Below are positions 17,775 through 26,380 of a stretch of 55,150 nucleotides of DNA, in pieces (position 1 is the first letter of the stretch; the number at the start of each line of letters is the position of its first letter). The position numbers and the translations under genes were made by a program. The stretch is from Clostridia bacterium (GTDB taxonomy: Bacteria > Bacillota > Clostridia > Oscillospirales > Acutalibacteraceae): the NCBI GenBank assembly GCA_017548045.1, contig JAFYNR010000010.1, forward strand, positions 99,271 to 154,420, written 5' to 3'. Below the pieces are notes generated by a model. That model was not told the DNA's origin, searched no databases, and saw only the letters and a list, made by a program, of their open reading frames with translations.

Positions 17775-17815
17775 TTTGCCCGAAACAGTGCGAAAATCGT
17801 ACCGATTCGGGCAAA
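17775..17815 (-). terminator. Hairpin after divIB, probable terminator
   Basis: TTTGCCCGAA (17775-17784) and TTCGGGCAAA (17806-17815) form a perfect 10-bp stem with a 21-nt loop. Read on the minus strand it follows the divIB stop and runs into AAAATAT, so the T tract is poor. Attenuation rather than full stop is possible. Confidence 0.5.
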
Positions 17816-17821
17816 AATCAA

Positions 17822-18778
17822 TTATTCTTCTTCAGTTTCTTCTGTTTCCGAAGGCTGAGTTTCATTCATTGAAGGAATTTCGGGCTCCTCCCACTCACCG
17901 CCGTTATAGAGAACAAGCTCCTTGATATCGTCAGGGTCGTGAGGATTGAAGGAAGCCTCCTTGGGAATGGTAGAGGTCATAATTCCCGTTACCGACGGGT
18001 CAATTCCGATTTCAACCGCAAGACTTCTGAAGGCAAGGTCAATGCGCGGCTCAATATCCGTGCTTTCACCAAAGCGCATAACCACCCTCTCTTTATAGAT
18101 GAGGTAAATGTTATTGTTTGAAGAAAAGTCAATCATATTGATATTGACCGTTTCTTCTTCGGGAATTGCTCCCAGAACTCTGAGAACTATGTCAAGAGTT
18201 CTGTCACTCACCTGCTCATCGTCTTTTTTATCCTCTTTCTCTGCGGCAAAACTGAGAACGGTGCCGATTTCTGCCTTGACGGGAACAACTCCCTTGATAA
18301 GCGTTATTCCTTCGGGCACGTCGGACATAAGCTCAAGCACCTTGAGCTTGCTGTCTGTAAGGGCATATGCTCCGTTTGCCTGCACCGCATAGGATTTTGA
18401 AGTTTCGCCGTAACGGATAACCAGAGTATCGGGCAGCTTGCGTTTGATGACAACATCATCCGTATAAGGCAGGTTTTTTTCAATAGCCGCCTTTACTTCA
18501 TCAATATCAACAAAAATGAGGCTTTTACCCTTTTCTACTCCGCAGGCATTTACGATTTCTTCCTTGGAATAGGGGCTTATGCCCTCAACCGCAAAGCTGT
18601 TTACTCTGAAAAGCGCAAACAGAATGACGGGGCATACAATGAGGCTTATAACAAGTGCAAAGCCTGTGATAACTATTGCAAGCCTCATACGTTTTTTTCT
18701 TTTAAGCTTTTTATTGCGTATTTCTCTTTCTTCGGGTGTAAGCCTGCGGGGCTGACCCTGAATTGCTTCTCTGTCCAT
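17822..18778 (-). CDS. ftsQ: Cell division protein DivIB/FtsQ
   Basis: This 318-residue bitopic membrane protein bridges the divisome with FtsL and FtsB-like partners. A basic cytoplasmic segment with KKLKRKKRMR is followed by one TM helix (about residues 33-57). Next comes a POTRA domain (about 59-128) with FAVEGISPYSKEEIV and the RKLPDTLVIRYGE strand that typifies the family, then the beta domain and an acidic Glu/Thr-rich tail (TQPSETEETEEE). The ATG at 18776-18778 has GGTGGAG ahead; a GTG two codons earlier is too close to that site. It lies 15 nt after murA, so it is in the same transcript. Confidence 0.92.
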   Translation of the reverse strand: MDREAIQGQPRRLTPEEREIRNKKLKRKKRMRLAIVITGFALVISLIVCPVILFALFRVNSFAVEGISPYSKEEIVNACGVEKGKSLIFVDIDEVKAAIEKNLPYTDDVVIKRKLPDTLVIRYGETSKSYAVQANGAYALTDSKLKVLELMSDVPEGITLIKGVVPVKAEIGTVLSFAAEKEDKKDDEQVSDRTLDIVLRVLGAIPEEETVNINMIDFSSNNNIYLIYKERVVMRFGESTDIEPRIDLAFRSLAVEIGIDPSVTGIMTSTIPKEASFNPHDPDDIKELVLYNGGEWEEPEIPSMNETQPSETEETEEE

Positions 18779-18793
18779 TTCCACTCCACCGTT

Positions 18794-20053
18794 TTACTGA
18801 ATTCTTTTTACATCCGCACCAAGCTGTGTCAGACACAGTTCAAAATTCTCGCATCCCCTGTCGATATGGTGAATACTGTCTATCACCGTTTCACCTTCCG
18901 CCCCCAGCGCCGCCACTGCCAGTGCACATCCGCCGCGCAGATCCGTTGCGGTAACCCTTGCACCGTGAAGCCTTTCGACGCCTTCAACAACGGCAACACA
19001 GCCGTTTTCGGTTCTTATATCTGCACCCATTTTAGAAAGCTCGGGCACGTGTCTGAATCTGTTTTCAAATATTTTTTCCGTTATGACGCTGGTGCCGTTT
19101 GCTGTGGCAAGCATTGCCATCACAACAGCCTGAGCATCCGTCGGGAAACCCGGATAAGGCATTGTGCGAAGATATCTTATCCGCGATATGCGTCGGGGCA
19201 CTTTCACAATAAGCTCCCTTCCGCTTAACATTACGTTGCAGCCTACGGTTTCAAAAACACCCGTAACGGGCATAAGGTGTTCACGGATAACACCCTTCAC
19301 CGAAACCGTACCCCCTGCCGCCGCAGCACACGCCATATAGGTTGAAGCAACTATTCTGTCGGGAATAATAGTATGCTCTGCAGGGATAAGCTCTTTTGCA
19401 GGGCTGATATGAATAACACTCTGCCCAGCACCCCGTATTCTTGCACCGCAACGGTTAAGAAATGCCGCAAGGTCAACAATCTCAGGCTCCCTCGCCGCAT
19501 TTGTGATTACCGTTTCTTCCTTTGCGGTAACACCGGCAAGCATAATATTCTCGGTTGCACCGACACTGGGAAACGCAAGGCTGATATGACAGCCTCTCAC
19601 TCCGCAGGGTGCATTACATTCGAGCCTGCCGTTCTTTTCTTCAATAACCACACCCATACGCTCAAGCGCACTCAGATGAAGGTCAATAGGTCTGAGACCT
19701 ATTTCACAGCCTCCCGGCGGCGTTACACTGCCTTTGCCGAATCTTGAAACAAGTGCACCGAGAAAGACTATTGACGAGCGCATTTCACGCATAAGCTTTT
19801 CGGGAATATCAAATCTCCCTGCACAGGAGGCATCAACAATAACAGTATTCCCTTCTCGCTTCACCTTACAGCCGAGATACCGCAGTATTTTAATCGCCGC
19901 CGATATATCCGTAAGGTCGGGGCAGTTATGTATCACACTTGTTCCGTTCACCGTAGCCGCCGCCGCAAGAATGGGCAGGGCACTGTTTTTTGACCCTTGA
20001 AGGCTAACGCTTCCGTCAAGCTTTCTTCCGCCGTTTATAACGATATTTTCCAT
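18794..20053 (-). CDS. murA: UDP-N-acetylglucosamine 1-carboxyvinyltransferase MurA
   Basis: This 419-residue cytosolic enzyme transfers enolpyruvate from PEP to UDP-GlcNAc, the first committed step of peptidoglycan synthesis. The N-terminus has GSKNSALPILAAA with the Lys-Asn substrate residues. The catalytic Cys is present in PPGGCEIGLRPIDLHL near residue 115, so the enzyme should be fosfomycin-sensitive. AFPSVGATENIMLA and PYPGFPTDAQAVVMA are further family signatures. The ATG at 20051-20053 has GAAGGAGC 8-9 nt upstream; the longer open frame is not supported. Its place between murG and divIB, where B. subtilis has murB, is seen in several Clostridia. Confidence 0.96.
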   Translation of the reverse strand: MENIVINGGRKLDGSVSLQGSKNSALPILAAAATVNGTSVIHNCPDLTDISAAIKILRYLGCKVKREGNTVIVDASCAGRFDIPEKLMREMRSSIVFLGALVSRFGKGSVTPPGGCEIGLRPIDLHLSALERMGVVIEEKNGRLECNAPCGVRGCHISLAFPSVGATENIMLAGVTAKEETVITNAAREPEIVDLAAFLNRCGARIRGAGQSVIHISPAKELIPAEHTIIPDRIVASTYMACAAAAGGTVSVKGVIREHLMPVTGVFETVGCNVMLSGRELIVKVPRRISRIRYLRTMPYPGFPTDAQAVVMAMLATANGTSVITEKIFENRFRHVPELSKMGADIRTENGCVAVVEGVERLHGARVTATDLRGGCALAVAALGAEGETVIDSIHHIDRGCENFELCLTQLGADVKRIQ

Positions 20054-20119
20054 AACACACGCTCCTTCGAAGCAATGAAAGCTCTGTTCCATACTATTCA
20101 AAGAAGCGGTAAATGGTGA

Positions 20120-21244
20120 TTATTTTATTATCTCACAAAGTGTATCGTAGATACGCTTTGTTGCATCGATAACCGCCATTTTCTTTGCGTTTTCGCCGAT
20201 TTCGGCAAGCTTTGATTTATCTGCAAGCAGTGCATTGATTCTCTCTGTAAGAGTGTCTGCCGTAAGGTCTTTTTCTTCAAGAATTTCTGCCGCACCGTTA
20301 TTCACAAGTGCCATTGCATTATGATACTGATGATTTTCGGTAACGTAGGGTGAGGGAATAAGTATTGAAGGCTTGCCCAGCGCCTGAAGCTCGCTGAGGG
20401 TGCTTGCACCAGAACGGCATACAACAAGGTCTGCCGCAGGAAGGCACTTGGGAATATCGATATATTCAACCACTCTTACGTGGGGATTGGCTTTAAGGTC
20501 AATGCCTGCTTTTTCAAGCTCCTGAGTAAACCAATCGCCGCCCTTACCCGTTGCGTGAAGGAACACACAGTCGTTATCCTTATATTTATTGAGAATAACT
20601 CCCAGCATTGCATCGTTGACAGGCTTTGCGCCAAGGCTTCCGCCCATTGAAAGAATAAGGGGCTTGCCGCCGAGTTCAAGCTCCGCACGGGCAAAATCTC
20701 TGTCCGCTTTAAGGATATCCCCTCTTATGGGAAGACCCGTTACAACGCAGGGATTTTTGGGCTTCATATACTGCTCAGCCTGCTTTGCGGTAAGCATAAC
20801 TCTGTCCACCAGACCCGCAACAGCCTTGTTTGCAACACCGGGGTAAGCATTCTGCTCGTGAATCGCAGTGGGAATACCCATCTTTGCCGCCATTCTCAGA
20901 ACGGGACCGCTTACGTATCCGCCGTAGCCGATTACAAGATCGGGCTTATATTCTTTGATTATCTTTTTAATCTGCGAAGAAGATTTGAGAAGTTTTTTGA
21001 CGGTGCTGATATTATGCTTTACGGCATCGGGTGAAAAGCTTCTCCAAAAGCCGCTGATTTCAATGGTCTTAAGCTCATAGCCTGCCTGGGGCACAAGCCT
21101 TGCCTCCATTTTATCGGCAGTGCCTACAAAGGCGATTTCTGCCGTGGGATTCTGTTCTTTGATATAGCCTGCAGTACCGAGTGCAGGGTTTATATGACCG
21201 CCCGTACCGCCTGCGGCAATAAGAATTTTTTTATTTTCAAGCAT
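20120..21244 (-). CDS. murG: UDP-GlcNAc:lipid I GlcNAc transferase MurG
   Basis: This 374-residue GT28 enzyme acts at the inner membrane face and converts lipid I to lipid II. The N-terminal AAGGTGGHINPALGTAGYI is the first glycine-rich loop, GYGGYVSGPVLRMA the second, and HEQNAYPGVANK a hallmark motif. SMGGSLGAKPVND and CRSGASTLSELQALGKPSI complete the UDP-GlcNAc site. The start ATG at 21242-21244 overlaps the 3' end of ftsW by 8 nt (ATGCTTGA). It uses AAAGGAAG inside ftsW, a sign of translational coupling. Confidence 0.96.
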   Translation of the reverse strand: MLENKKILIAAGGTGGHINPALGTAGYIKEQNPTAEIAFVGTADKMEARLVPQAGYELKTIEISGFWRSFSPDAVKHNISTVKKLLKSSSQIKKIIKEYKPDLVIGYGGYVSGPVLRMAAKMGIPTAIHEQNAYPGVANKAVAGLVDRVMLTAKQAEQYMKPKNPCVVTGLPIRGDILKADRDFARAELELGGKPLILSMGGSLGAKPVNDAMLGVILNKYKDNDCVFLHATGKGGDWFTQELEKAGIDLKANPHVRVVEYIDIPKCLPAADLVVCRSGASTLSELQALGKPSILIPSPYVTENHQYHNAMALVNNGAAEILEEKDLTADTLTERINALLADKSKLAEIGENAKKMAVIDATKRIYDTLCEIIK

Positions 21245-22505
21245 TTTTCTTCTTCCTTTCACCGTTTCTTGATATTGCAAGAACTACGCCCATTTCCAGA
21301 AGCAGCATAACAAGAGAAGTGCCGCCGTAGCTGAAGAAGGGCAGGCTGATACCCGTATTGGGGATTGTTGCCGTAACAACGGCAATATTCAGCGCCGCCT
21401 GCAAGCCTACCTGGAAGCTGATACCCATGGCAAGCATAGCCTCATACCTTGATTTTGCTCTCAAACCGATAACAAAGCCTCTGCCTACAAGAAGAATAAA
21501 AAGCAGAATAATAAGCATTGCTCTTATGAAGCCCAATTCTTCACACACAACCGCAAACACGAAGTCGTTCTGAGGTTCGGGAATATACATATGCTTCTGC
21601 TTTGAGTTACCGAAGCCCAGCCCGAAAAGTCCGCCCGAACCGATGGCATAAAGCGACTGAAGACTCTGCCAGCCCGAGCCCTGTTTTTCCTTCACGGTAA
21701 GATCCTCACCGCTCAATAGCTTCAGCCATACGCTGATTCTCTGGCTTGCGTAGCCCTCAAGAATTTTTTCGGCATTCAGTGCAATCACGATAACACCGAG
21801 AATGAGTAACAGAATAATTGCAACGTAAACAAGCTTATGGATGCGAACACCGCCGAAATAAATGGTGGCAATGCCGATGCCGAACATAAGCACCGTGCCC
21901 GAAACGTGGTTTTCGGCATAAACAAGGGCACAGAAAACAAGAACCACACCCACGTAAGGAACAATCACCCACCATTTTTCTTCAATAATCTTATGGTAAC
22001 GCTCCATACTGAAGGCAAGGAGCATAATTATTGCCAGCTTTGCGATTTCAGACGGCTGAAAGGAGCCGATACCCGGCACCCACATCCAGCGCTTGAACTC
22101 TTCTTTACCCGGTATAACGTAAGGATTTATGAGAACATAAACCAGTAAAAGCAGTGAAATTACGGCTATAATCGACGATGCCTGTCTGAACACATCGGGT
22201 TTGATAAAAGAAACACCGATCATCAGTGCAATGCCGATTGCCGCAAAAAGTGCCTGATTTTTAATATAGTAATAAGGGTCGTTATCAACCGTAGGGCTTG
22301 AATCGTACCACGCATTGACGTAGCTTGCGGAAAACATCATTATTATGCCGATTGTGAGCACGGCAATAACAAGGGCAAGAAAGGTTATATCCATAGGATT
22401 CGTATTGAACAAATCCCTTATCTTCTTTCTGCCCGTAAACACATCGGCAACAATATTGAATATGCCGAAATGTGCCCTGAACTCTTTTTTAGCATCCAGC
22501 TTCAT
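21237..22505 (-). CDS. ftsW: FtsW/SpoVE-type SEDS lipid II polymerase
   Basis: This 422-residue SEDS family protein polymerises lipid II into glycan strands and works with the class B PBP encoded upstream. About ten TM helices are visible. IGSFQPSEIAKLAIIMLLA carries the conserved P-S-E. GSGWQSLQSLYAIGSGGLFG is in the central loop, and NTGISLPFFSYGGTSLVMLLL is the C-terminal SEDS signature. The start ATG shares ATGA with the mraY stop and has GGAGG about 11 nt upstream. It could serve vegetative division, sporulation, or both. The PASTA-bearing SpoVD-like PBP upstream is compatible with either. murD is missing between mraY and this gene. Confidence 0.94.
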   Translation of the reverse strand: MKLDAKKEFRAHFGIFNIVADVFTGRKKIRDLFNTNPMDITFLALVIAVLTIGIIMMFSASYVNAWYDSSPTVDNDPYYYIKNQALFAAIGIALMIGVSFIKPDVFRQASSIIAVISLLLLVYVLINPYVIPGKEEFKRWMWVPGIGSFQPSEIAKLAIIMLLAFSMERYHKIIEEKWWVIVPYVGVVLVFCALVYAENHVSGTVLMFGIGIATIYFGGVRIHKLVYVAIILLLILGVIVIALNAEKILEGYASQRISVWLKLLSGEDLTVKEKQGSGWQSLQSLYAIGSGGLFGLGFGNSKQKHMYIPEPQNDFVFAVVCEELGFIRAMLIILLFILLVGRGFVIGLRAKSRYEAMLAMGISFQVGLQAALNIAVVTATIPNTGISLPFFSYGGTSLVMLLLEMGVVLAISRNGERKKKNA

Positions 22506-23539
22506 CTTAATATATATCCTCCGTAATACATAACGGCAACCGCCGAAGCGGCACCGAGGATGTTAATGACCGTTAAGGTCAGGCTTATTTTCTTGTGAGT
22601 TTTACCGCACATCTCCATATGGCGATGCAAAGGTGCGGTTTTAAGCAGTAGCTTGCCACCCGTCGCCTTGAAATATACAATCTGCGCGGCAACGGAAGCG
22701 CCTTCAATAAAATATGAAATACACGAAAGAAGAAGTATCAGCGGCGAATTAAGCGCATATGCAAGAGCAACAGTCATACCGCCGAGAAACAGACTGCCCG
22801 TTTTACCCGTGTGAATTTTTGCAGGACTTTTATTCCAGATCAAAAAACCGATGCAGGCACCTGCAAGAGCCGCCGATAAAGCTGAAAACCCGAAAAATCC
22901 TTTAAGTGCCGCAATAACGCTCAAAGCCGCCGTCGCAGTTACGCCTATACCCGAGGTCAGACCGTCAACGCCGTCGGTAACGTAGGCAGAACCCACCGTG
23001 AAATAAATAAAAGCAATGCCGAATATCCAGTAAAAAAATCCCGTTTCGACGTTTCCGATAAAGGGAACAAACATAAAGGCTGCACCCTGCATACCCATAT
23101 AAAGGCTTGCGAGGTATGCGGCGGAAGCGAGAACAATCAAAATGGATTTCTGCTTTACGGTAAGACCCGAGGTTCCGTTTGTTGCGAATCTGAAATAATC
23201 GTCAATAAAACCGATAAAGCCGAAGGCAAGTGTCGTAATGACACCACCCCACAGCTTTGTATACATTTCCTGCGGAACAAGACTGCCCGAAGCGGCAATA
23301 TCACCGCCCATAATTTTGTCGGTAAGCACCGTAATCAGTATTGCCGACAAGGTGCCGAGAGCAAGCATTATCCCCCCTGCCGTGGGTACGTTTCCCCTGC
23401 CGTAAAGTTTTTTATCGGCATATGAAACAGGCAGACCGAACTGAAGCTGCCGAAGCCACGGAATCAGAACAAAGCCTGAAACTCCGGTTATGACAAGTGC
23501 CGCAACAAATGCAGCTATCACGGCAACGGCAACGTTCAT
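22502..23539 (-). CDS. mraY: Phospho-N-acetylmuramoyl-pentapeptide transferase MraY
   Basis: This 345-residue polytopic enzyme loads phospho-MurNAc-pentapeptide onto undecaprenyl phosphate to make lipid I. Signatures include GNVPTAGGIMLALGTL, FIGFIDDYFRFA with the catalytic Asp pair, TDGVDGLTSGIGVTAT, and KTAPLHRHMEMCGKTH with the His triad. The start at 23539 has GAAAGGAAA upstream and lies 21 nt after murF. It overlaps ftsW by 4 nt, with no murD between, which differs from the usual Bacillota order. Confidence 0.96.
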   Translation of the reverse strand: MNVAVAVIAAFVAALVITGVSGFVLIPWLRQLQFGLPVSYADKKLYGRGNVPTAGGIMLALGTLSAILITVLTDKIMGGDIAASGSLVPQEMYTKLWGGVITTLAFGFIGFIDDYFRFATNGTSGLTVKQKSILIVLASAAYLASLYMGMQGAAFMFVPFIGNVETGFFYWIFGIAFIYFTVGSAYVTDGVDGLTSGIGVTATAALSVIAALKGFFGFSALSAALAGACIGFLIWNKSPAKIHTGKTGSLFLGGMTVALAYALNSPLILLLSCISYFIEGASVAAQIVYFKATGGKLLLKTAPLHRHMEMCGKTHKKISLTLTVINILGAASAVAVMYYGGYILR

Positions 23540-23560
23540 AAAGGAATTTCCTTTCAGAAA

Positions 23561-24919
23561 TTATTTTTTCATAGAATCATACACGGAATGAATAACGTCT
23601 TCAAGCTTCATTCCCCTGCTTGCCTTGAAAAGAACCGCATCGCCCTCATCAAGATACTCTGCAAGGAAAGCGGAAAGCTTCTGCTTATCATCAAAGCTTC
23701 TCACGTGGGCAACACCGCCATCCCTTGCACCCTTTGCGGTTTCAAGGGAGCGTTCACCGTAAGTAAACACGGCGTCAACCTTATTTTCCGCCGCTTTTGT
23801 GCCTACTCCGTAATGAGCATCACGGCTGACACTGCCAAGCTCAAGCATATCGCCGATAACGGCAATCTTTCGTTTGGCATTCATTCCGCCAAGCACGGCA
23901 AGCGCCGCCGCCTGAGAATCGGGGCTTGCATTATAACAATCTTCAATAAACGTAATGCCGTTCATTTTGTTTATTCTCTGCCTCATACCTGCAGGCACAT
24001 AATTTTTCAGCGCTTCAAGGGCTGCTTCCGGCTCGATGCCGAAAAGACTGCCTGCCGCAACAGAGGCAAGAGAATTGTATACGTTATGTCTGCCGGGATA
24101 AGGCAGATTAACCGAAGCCGAACCGCCGCTGAATTCTGCAGTAAGCCCGATTTCCGACTCTCCCAAGGTTATTTCCGATGCTCTGAAAGTTGATTTTTCG
24201 CTCTCAATACCGTAATAAATAACGGGATGTGCACCGGGTCTTACGGTGATAAGCATATCGTCATCCGCATTGAGAATAACGGGTGCATCACCCTTCATTC
24301 CTTCAAGAATTTCAAGCTTTGCACGGAGTATACCTTCTCTTGAGCCGAGATTTTCAATATGCGAAACACCGATGTTTGAAATAACCGCAGCATCGGGCTT
24401 CACAGCCTTTGTGATGCGTGAAATTTCACCGAAATCACTCATTCCCATTTCGATAACAGCCGCTTCGTGAGTGCTGTCAAGCCTGAAAAGGGTAAGAGGT
24501 ACACCGATTTCATTATTAAGATTACCCTCGTTTTTGAGAGTATTGTATTTTGACGACATAACGGCGTGAATCATTTCTTTTGTTGTGGTTTTACCCACGC
24601 TTCCCGTAACGCCGATAACGGGAATACTGAACAGGCTTCTGTAATATCCCGCAAGGTCGAGAAGCGCCTGCCTTGTGCTTTCAACAAGAATCTGTCTTTC
24701 CTCAAGACCGCAGTCTTTTTCAACGATAACCGCCGCCGCACCGCATTCAACCGCTTTCACGGCAAAATCGTGACCGTCAAAATTTTCGCCCTTAATGGCA
24801 ATGAACAGACAGCCTTCCGTAATTTTCCTCGTATCGGTGCAAACCGTATTGAAACTGCCCGACAGCCTTGATTCTGAGCCTACCGCCTTTGCCGCATCCC
24901 TAAAAGTCATTGATTTCAT
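23561..24919 (-). CDS. murF: UDP-MurNAc-tripeptide:D-Ala-D-Ala ligase MurF
   Basis: This 452-residue ATP-dependent cytosolic ligase adds D-Ala-D-Ala to the UDP-MurNAc tripeptide. The N-terminal domain has TDTRKITEGCLFIAIKGENF. The P-loop is VIGVTGSVGKTTTKEM, followed by NEGNLNNEIGVPLTLF and FIEDCYNASPDSQAAAL, which are MurF-specific. The start ATG comes immediately after the murE stop codon with no spacer. Its ribosome binding site (AGGCGG) lies inside murE, so the two are coupled. Confidence 0.95.
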   Translation of the reverse strand: MKSMTFRDAAKAVGSESRLSGSFNTVCTDTRKITEGCLFIAIKGENFDGHDFAVKAVECGAAAVIVEKDCGLEERQILVESTRQALLDLAGYYRSLFSIPVIGVTGSVGKTTTKEMIHAVMSSKYNTLKNEGNLNNEIGVPLTLFRLDSTHEAAVIEMGMSDFGEISRITKAVKPDAAVISNIGVSHIENLGSREGILRAKLEILEGMKGDAPVILNADDDMLITVRPGAHPVIYYGIESEKSTFRASEITLGESEIGLTAEFSGGSASVNLPYPGRHNVYNSLASVAAGSLFGIEPEAALEALKNYVPAGMRQRINKMNGITFIEDCYNASPDSQAAALAVLGGMNAKRKIAVIGDMLELGSVSRDAHYGVGTKAAENKVDAVFTYGERSLETAKGARDGGVAHVRSFDDKQKLSAFLAEYLDEGDAVLFKASRGMKLEDVIHSVYDSMKK

Positions 24920-26362
24920 TTATTTTTCCGCCTTTTCGGAAAGAATTTTTGCAACAACCTCTCGCTCATCAAAGTGAATTTTTCCGCTTGCAAGAATCTG
25001 GTAGGTTTCCTGCCCTTTACCTGCAAGCACAACAACGTCACCCTCACGGGCAATTTCAAGCGCCTTTCCGATTGCGCTCATTCTGTCAATATCAACAATC
25101 ACCTTCGAATCGTGCCTGCCGATTCCTGCGGTTATATCCTCAATAATGGTCTGAGGGTCTTCGCTTCTAGGGTTATCGGAGGTCACAACCGCAACATCCG
25201 AAAGCCTTGCGGCAATTTCACCCATAATGGGTCTTTTTGTTTTATCTCTGTCACCGCCGCAGCCGAAAACGGTAATAACTCTGCCCTCGGTGATTTCACG
25301 CACACAGCCCAGAACGTTTTCGAGGCCGTCGGGTGTGTGTGCATAGTCGATGATTACGGTGTAGGGCGTATCCGTGGGCACAACCTCCATTCTGCCCGGA
25401 ATACCCATGCAGGCAACAAGAGAATCAAGAACAGCCTTGAAATCCATACCCATTTCAACAAGGCATGCCGCCGCACCCATTGAATTATAAACGGAAAACT
25501 TGCCGGGCACACCGAAATGAATTCTGCCTATTCCGCCTGTGCCCAGAAGCTCGTATTTGACTCCCGAGGCGGAAATTTTGATATTCTTTGCGGAATAATC
25601 GCATTTATCGCTGCTTATTGAGAAGGTTACGTTTCTGCAATTCGTGCCTTCAAGCATATACTCTGCGCTTTCGTCGTCAATATTGACAACGGCAAGGGAT
25701 GAATTTTCAAAAAGCATATGCTTTGCGGCCTTATATGCATCGAACGTGCCGTGATAATCAAGATGGTCCTGAGTAAGATTCGTAAATATTGCGGCTTCAA
25801 AATGAATTCCGTCAACTCTGCGCTGGTCAAGTGCCTGCGAAGAAACCTCCATAACGCAGTATTCACAGCCGTATTCCGCCATTTCCTTGAAAAGCGCAAA
25901 AAGATCGTTGCAATCGGGCGTTGTAAGAGACGCCTCATATTCCTTATCGCCCACAATATTTTTCACCGTACCGATAAGACCTGTTTTATGACCCATACCG
26001 TCAAGAACGGATTTGATTATAAAGCAGGTGGTTGTTTTGCCGTTTGTACCCGTTACGCCGATAATCTTAAGGCGTCTTTCGGGATGGCCGTAAAACGCCG
26101 CACATATATACGCATAGGCACTTCTTGTATTTTCAACAAGAATCTGATTGGGCAGACCCATATCCTTCTGCACAACAACCGCAGCCGCACCCTTTTCAAG
26201 GGCTTCCGCCGCTTTTGTATGGCCGTCAAAACGCTTGCCTTCAATGCATACGAATATGCAGCCCTCGGCAATCTTTGCGGAGTTATCGGTAATGAAAGTA
26301 ACTTCCCTGTCCTCAATAACTGCCGTAAAGCCTGTATCCTTAATTATTTCGCTGAGTTTCAT
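24920..26362 (-). CDS. murE: UDP-MurNAc-dipeptide:diaminopimelate ligase MurE
   Basis: This 480-residue cytosolic Mur ligase adds the third residue of the stem peptide. The P-loop is GVTGTNGKTTTCF near residue 105, SLTTPDCNDLF and EVSSQALDQRRVDGI follow, and the C-terminal domain carries TSDNPRSEDP. The DNPR motif is the known signature for meso-diaminopimelate rather than lysine, so DAP-type peptidoglycan is predicted. The ATG at 26362 has CGGAGGAC about 6 nt upstream. It sits 18 nt after the PBP gene in the same operon. Confidence 0.96.
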   Translation of the reverse strand: MKLSEIIKDTGFTAVIEDREVTFITDNSAKIAEGCIFVCIEGKRFDGHTKAAEALEKGAAAVVVQKDMGLPNQILVENTRSAYAYICAAFYGHPERRLKIIGVTGTNGKTTTCFIIKSVLDGMGHKTGLIGTVKNIVGDKEYEASLTTPDCNDLFALFKEMAEYGCEYCVMEVSSQALDQRRVDGIHFEAAIFTNLTQDHLDYHGTFDAYKAAKHMLFENSSLAVVNIDDESAEYMLEGTNCRNVTFSISSDKCDYSAKNIKISASGVKYELLGTGGIGRIHFGVPGKFSVYNSMGAAACLVEMGMDFKAVLDSLVACMGIPGRMEVVPTDTPYTVIIDYAHTPDGLENVLGCVREITEGRVITVFGCGGDRDKTKRPIMGEIAARLSDVAVVTSDNPRSEDPQTIIEDITAGIGRHDSKVIVDIDRMSAIGKALEIAREGDVVVLAGKGQETYQILASGKIHFDEREVVAKILSEKAEK

Positions 26363-26380
26363 CTTTTGTCCTCCGTGTCA

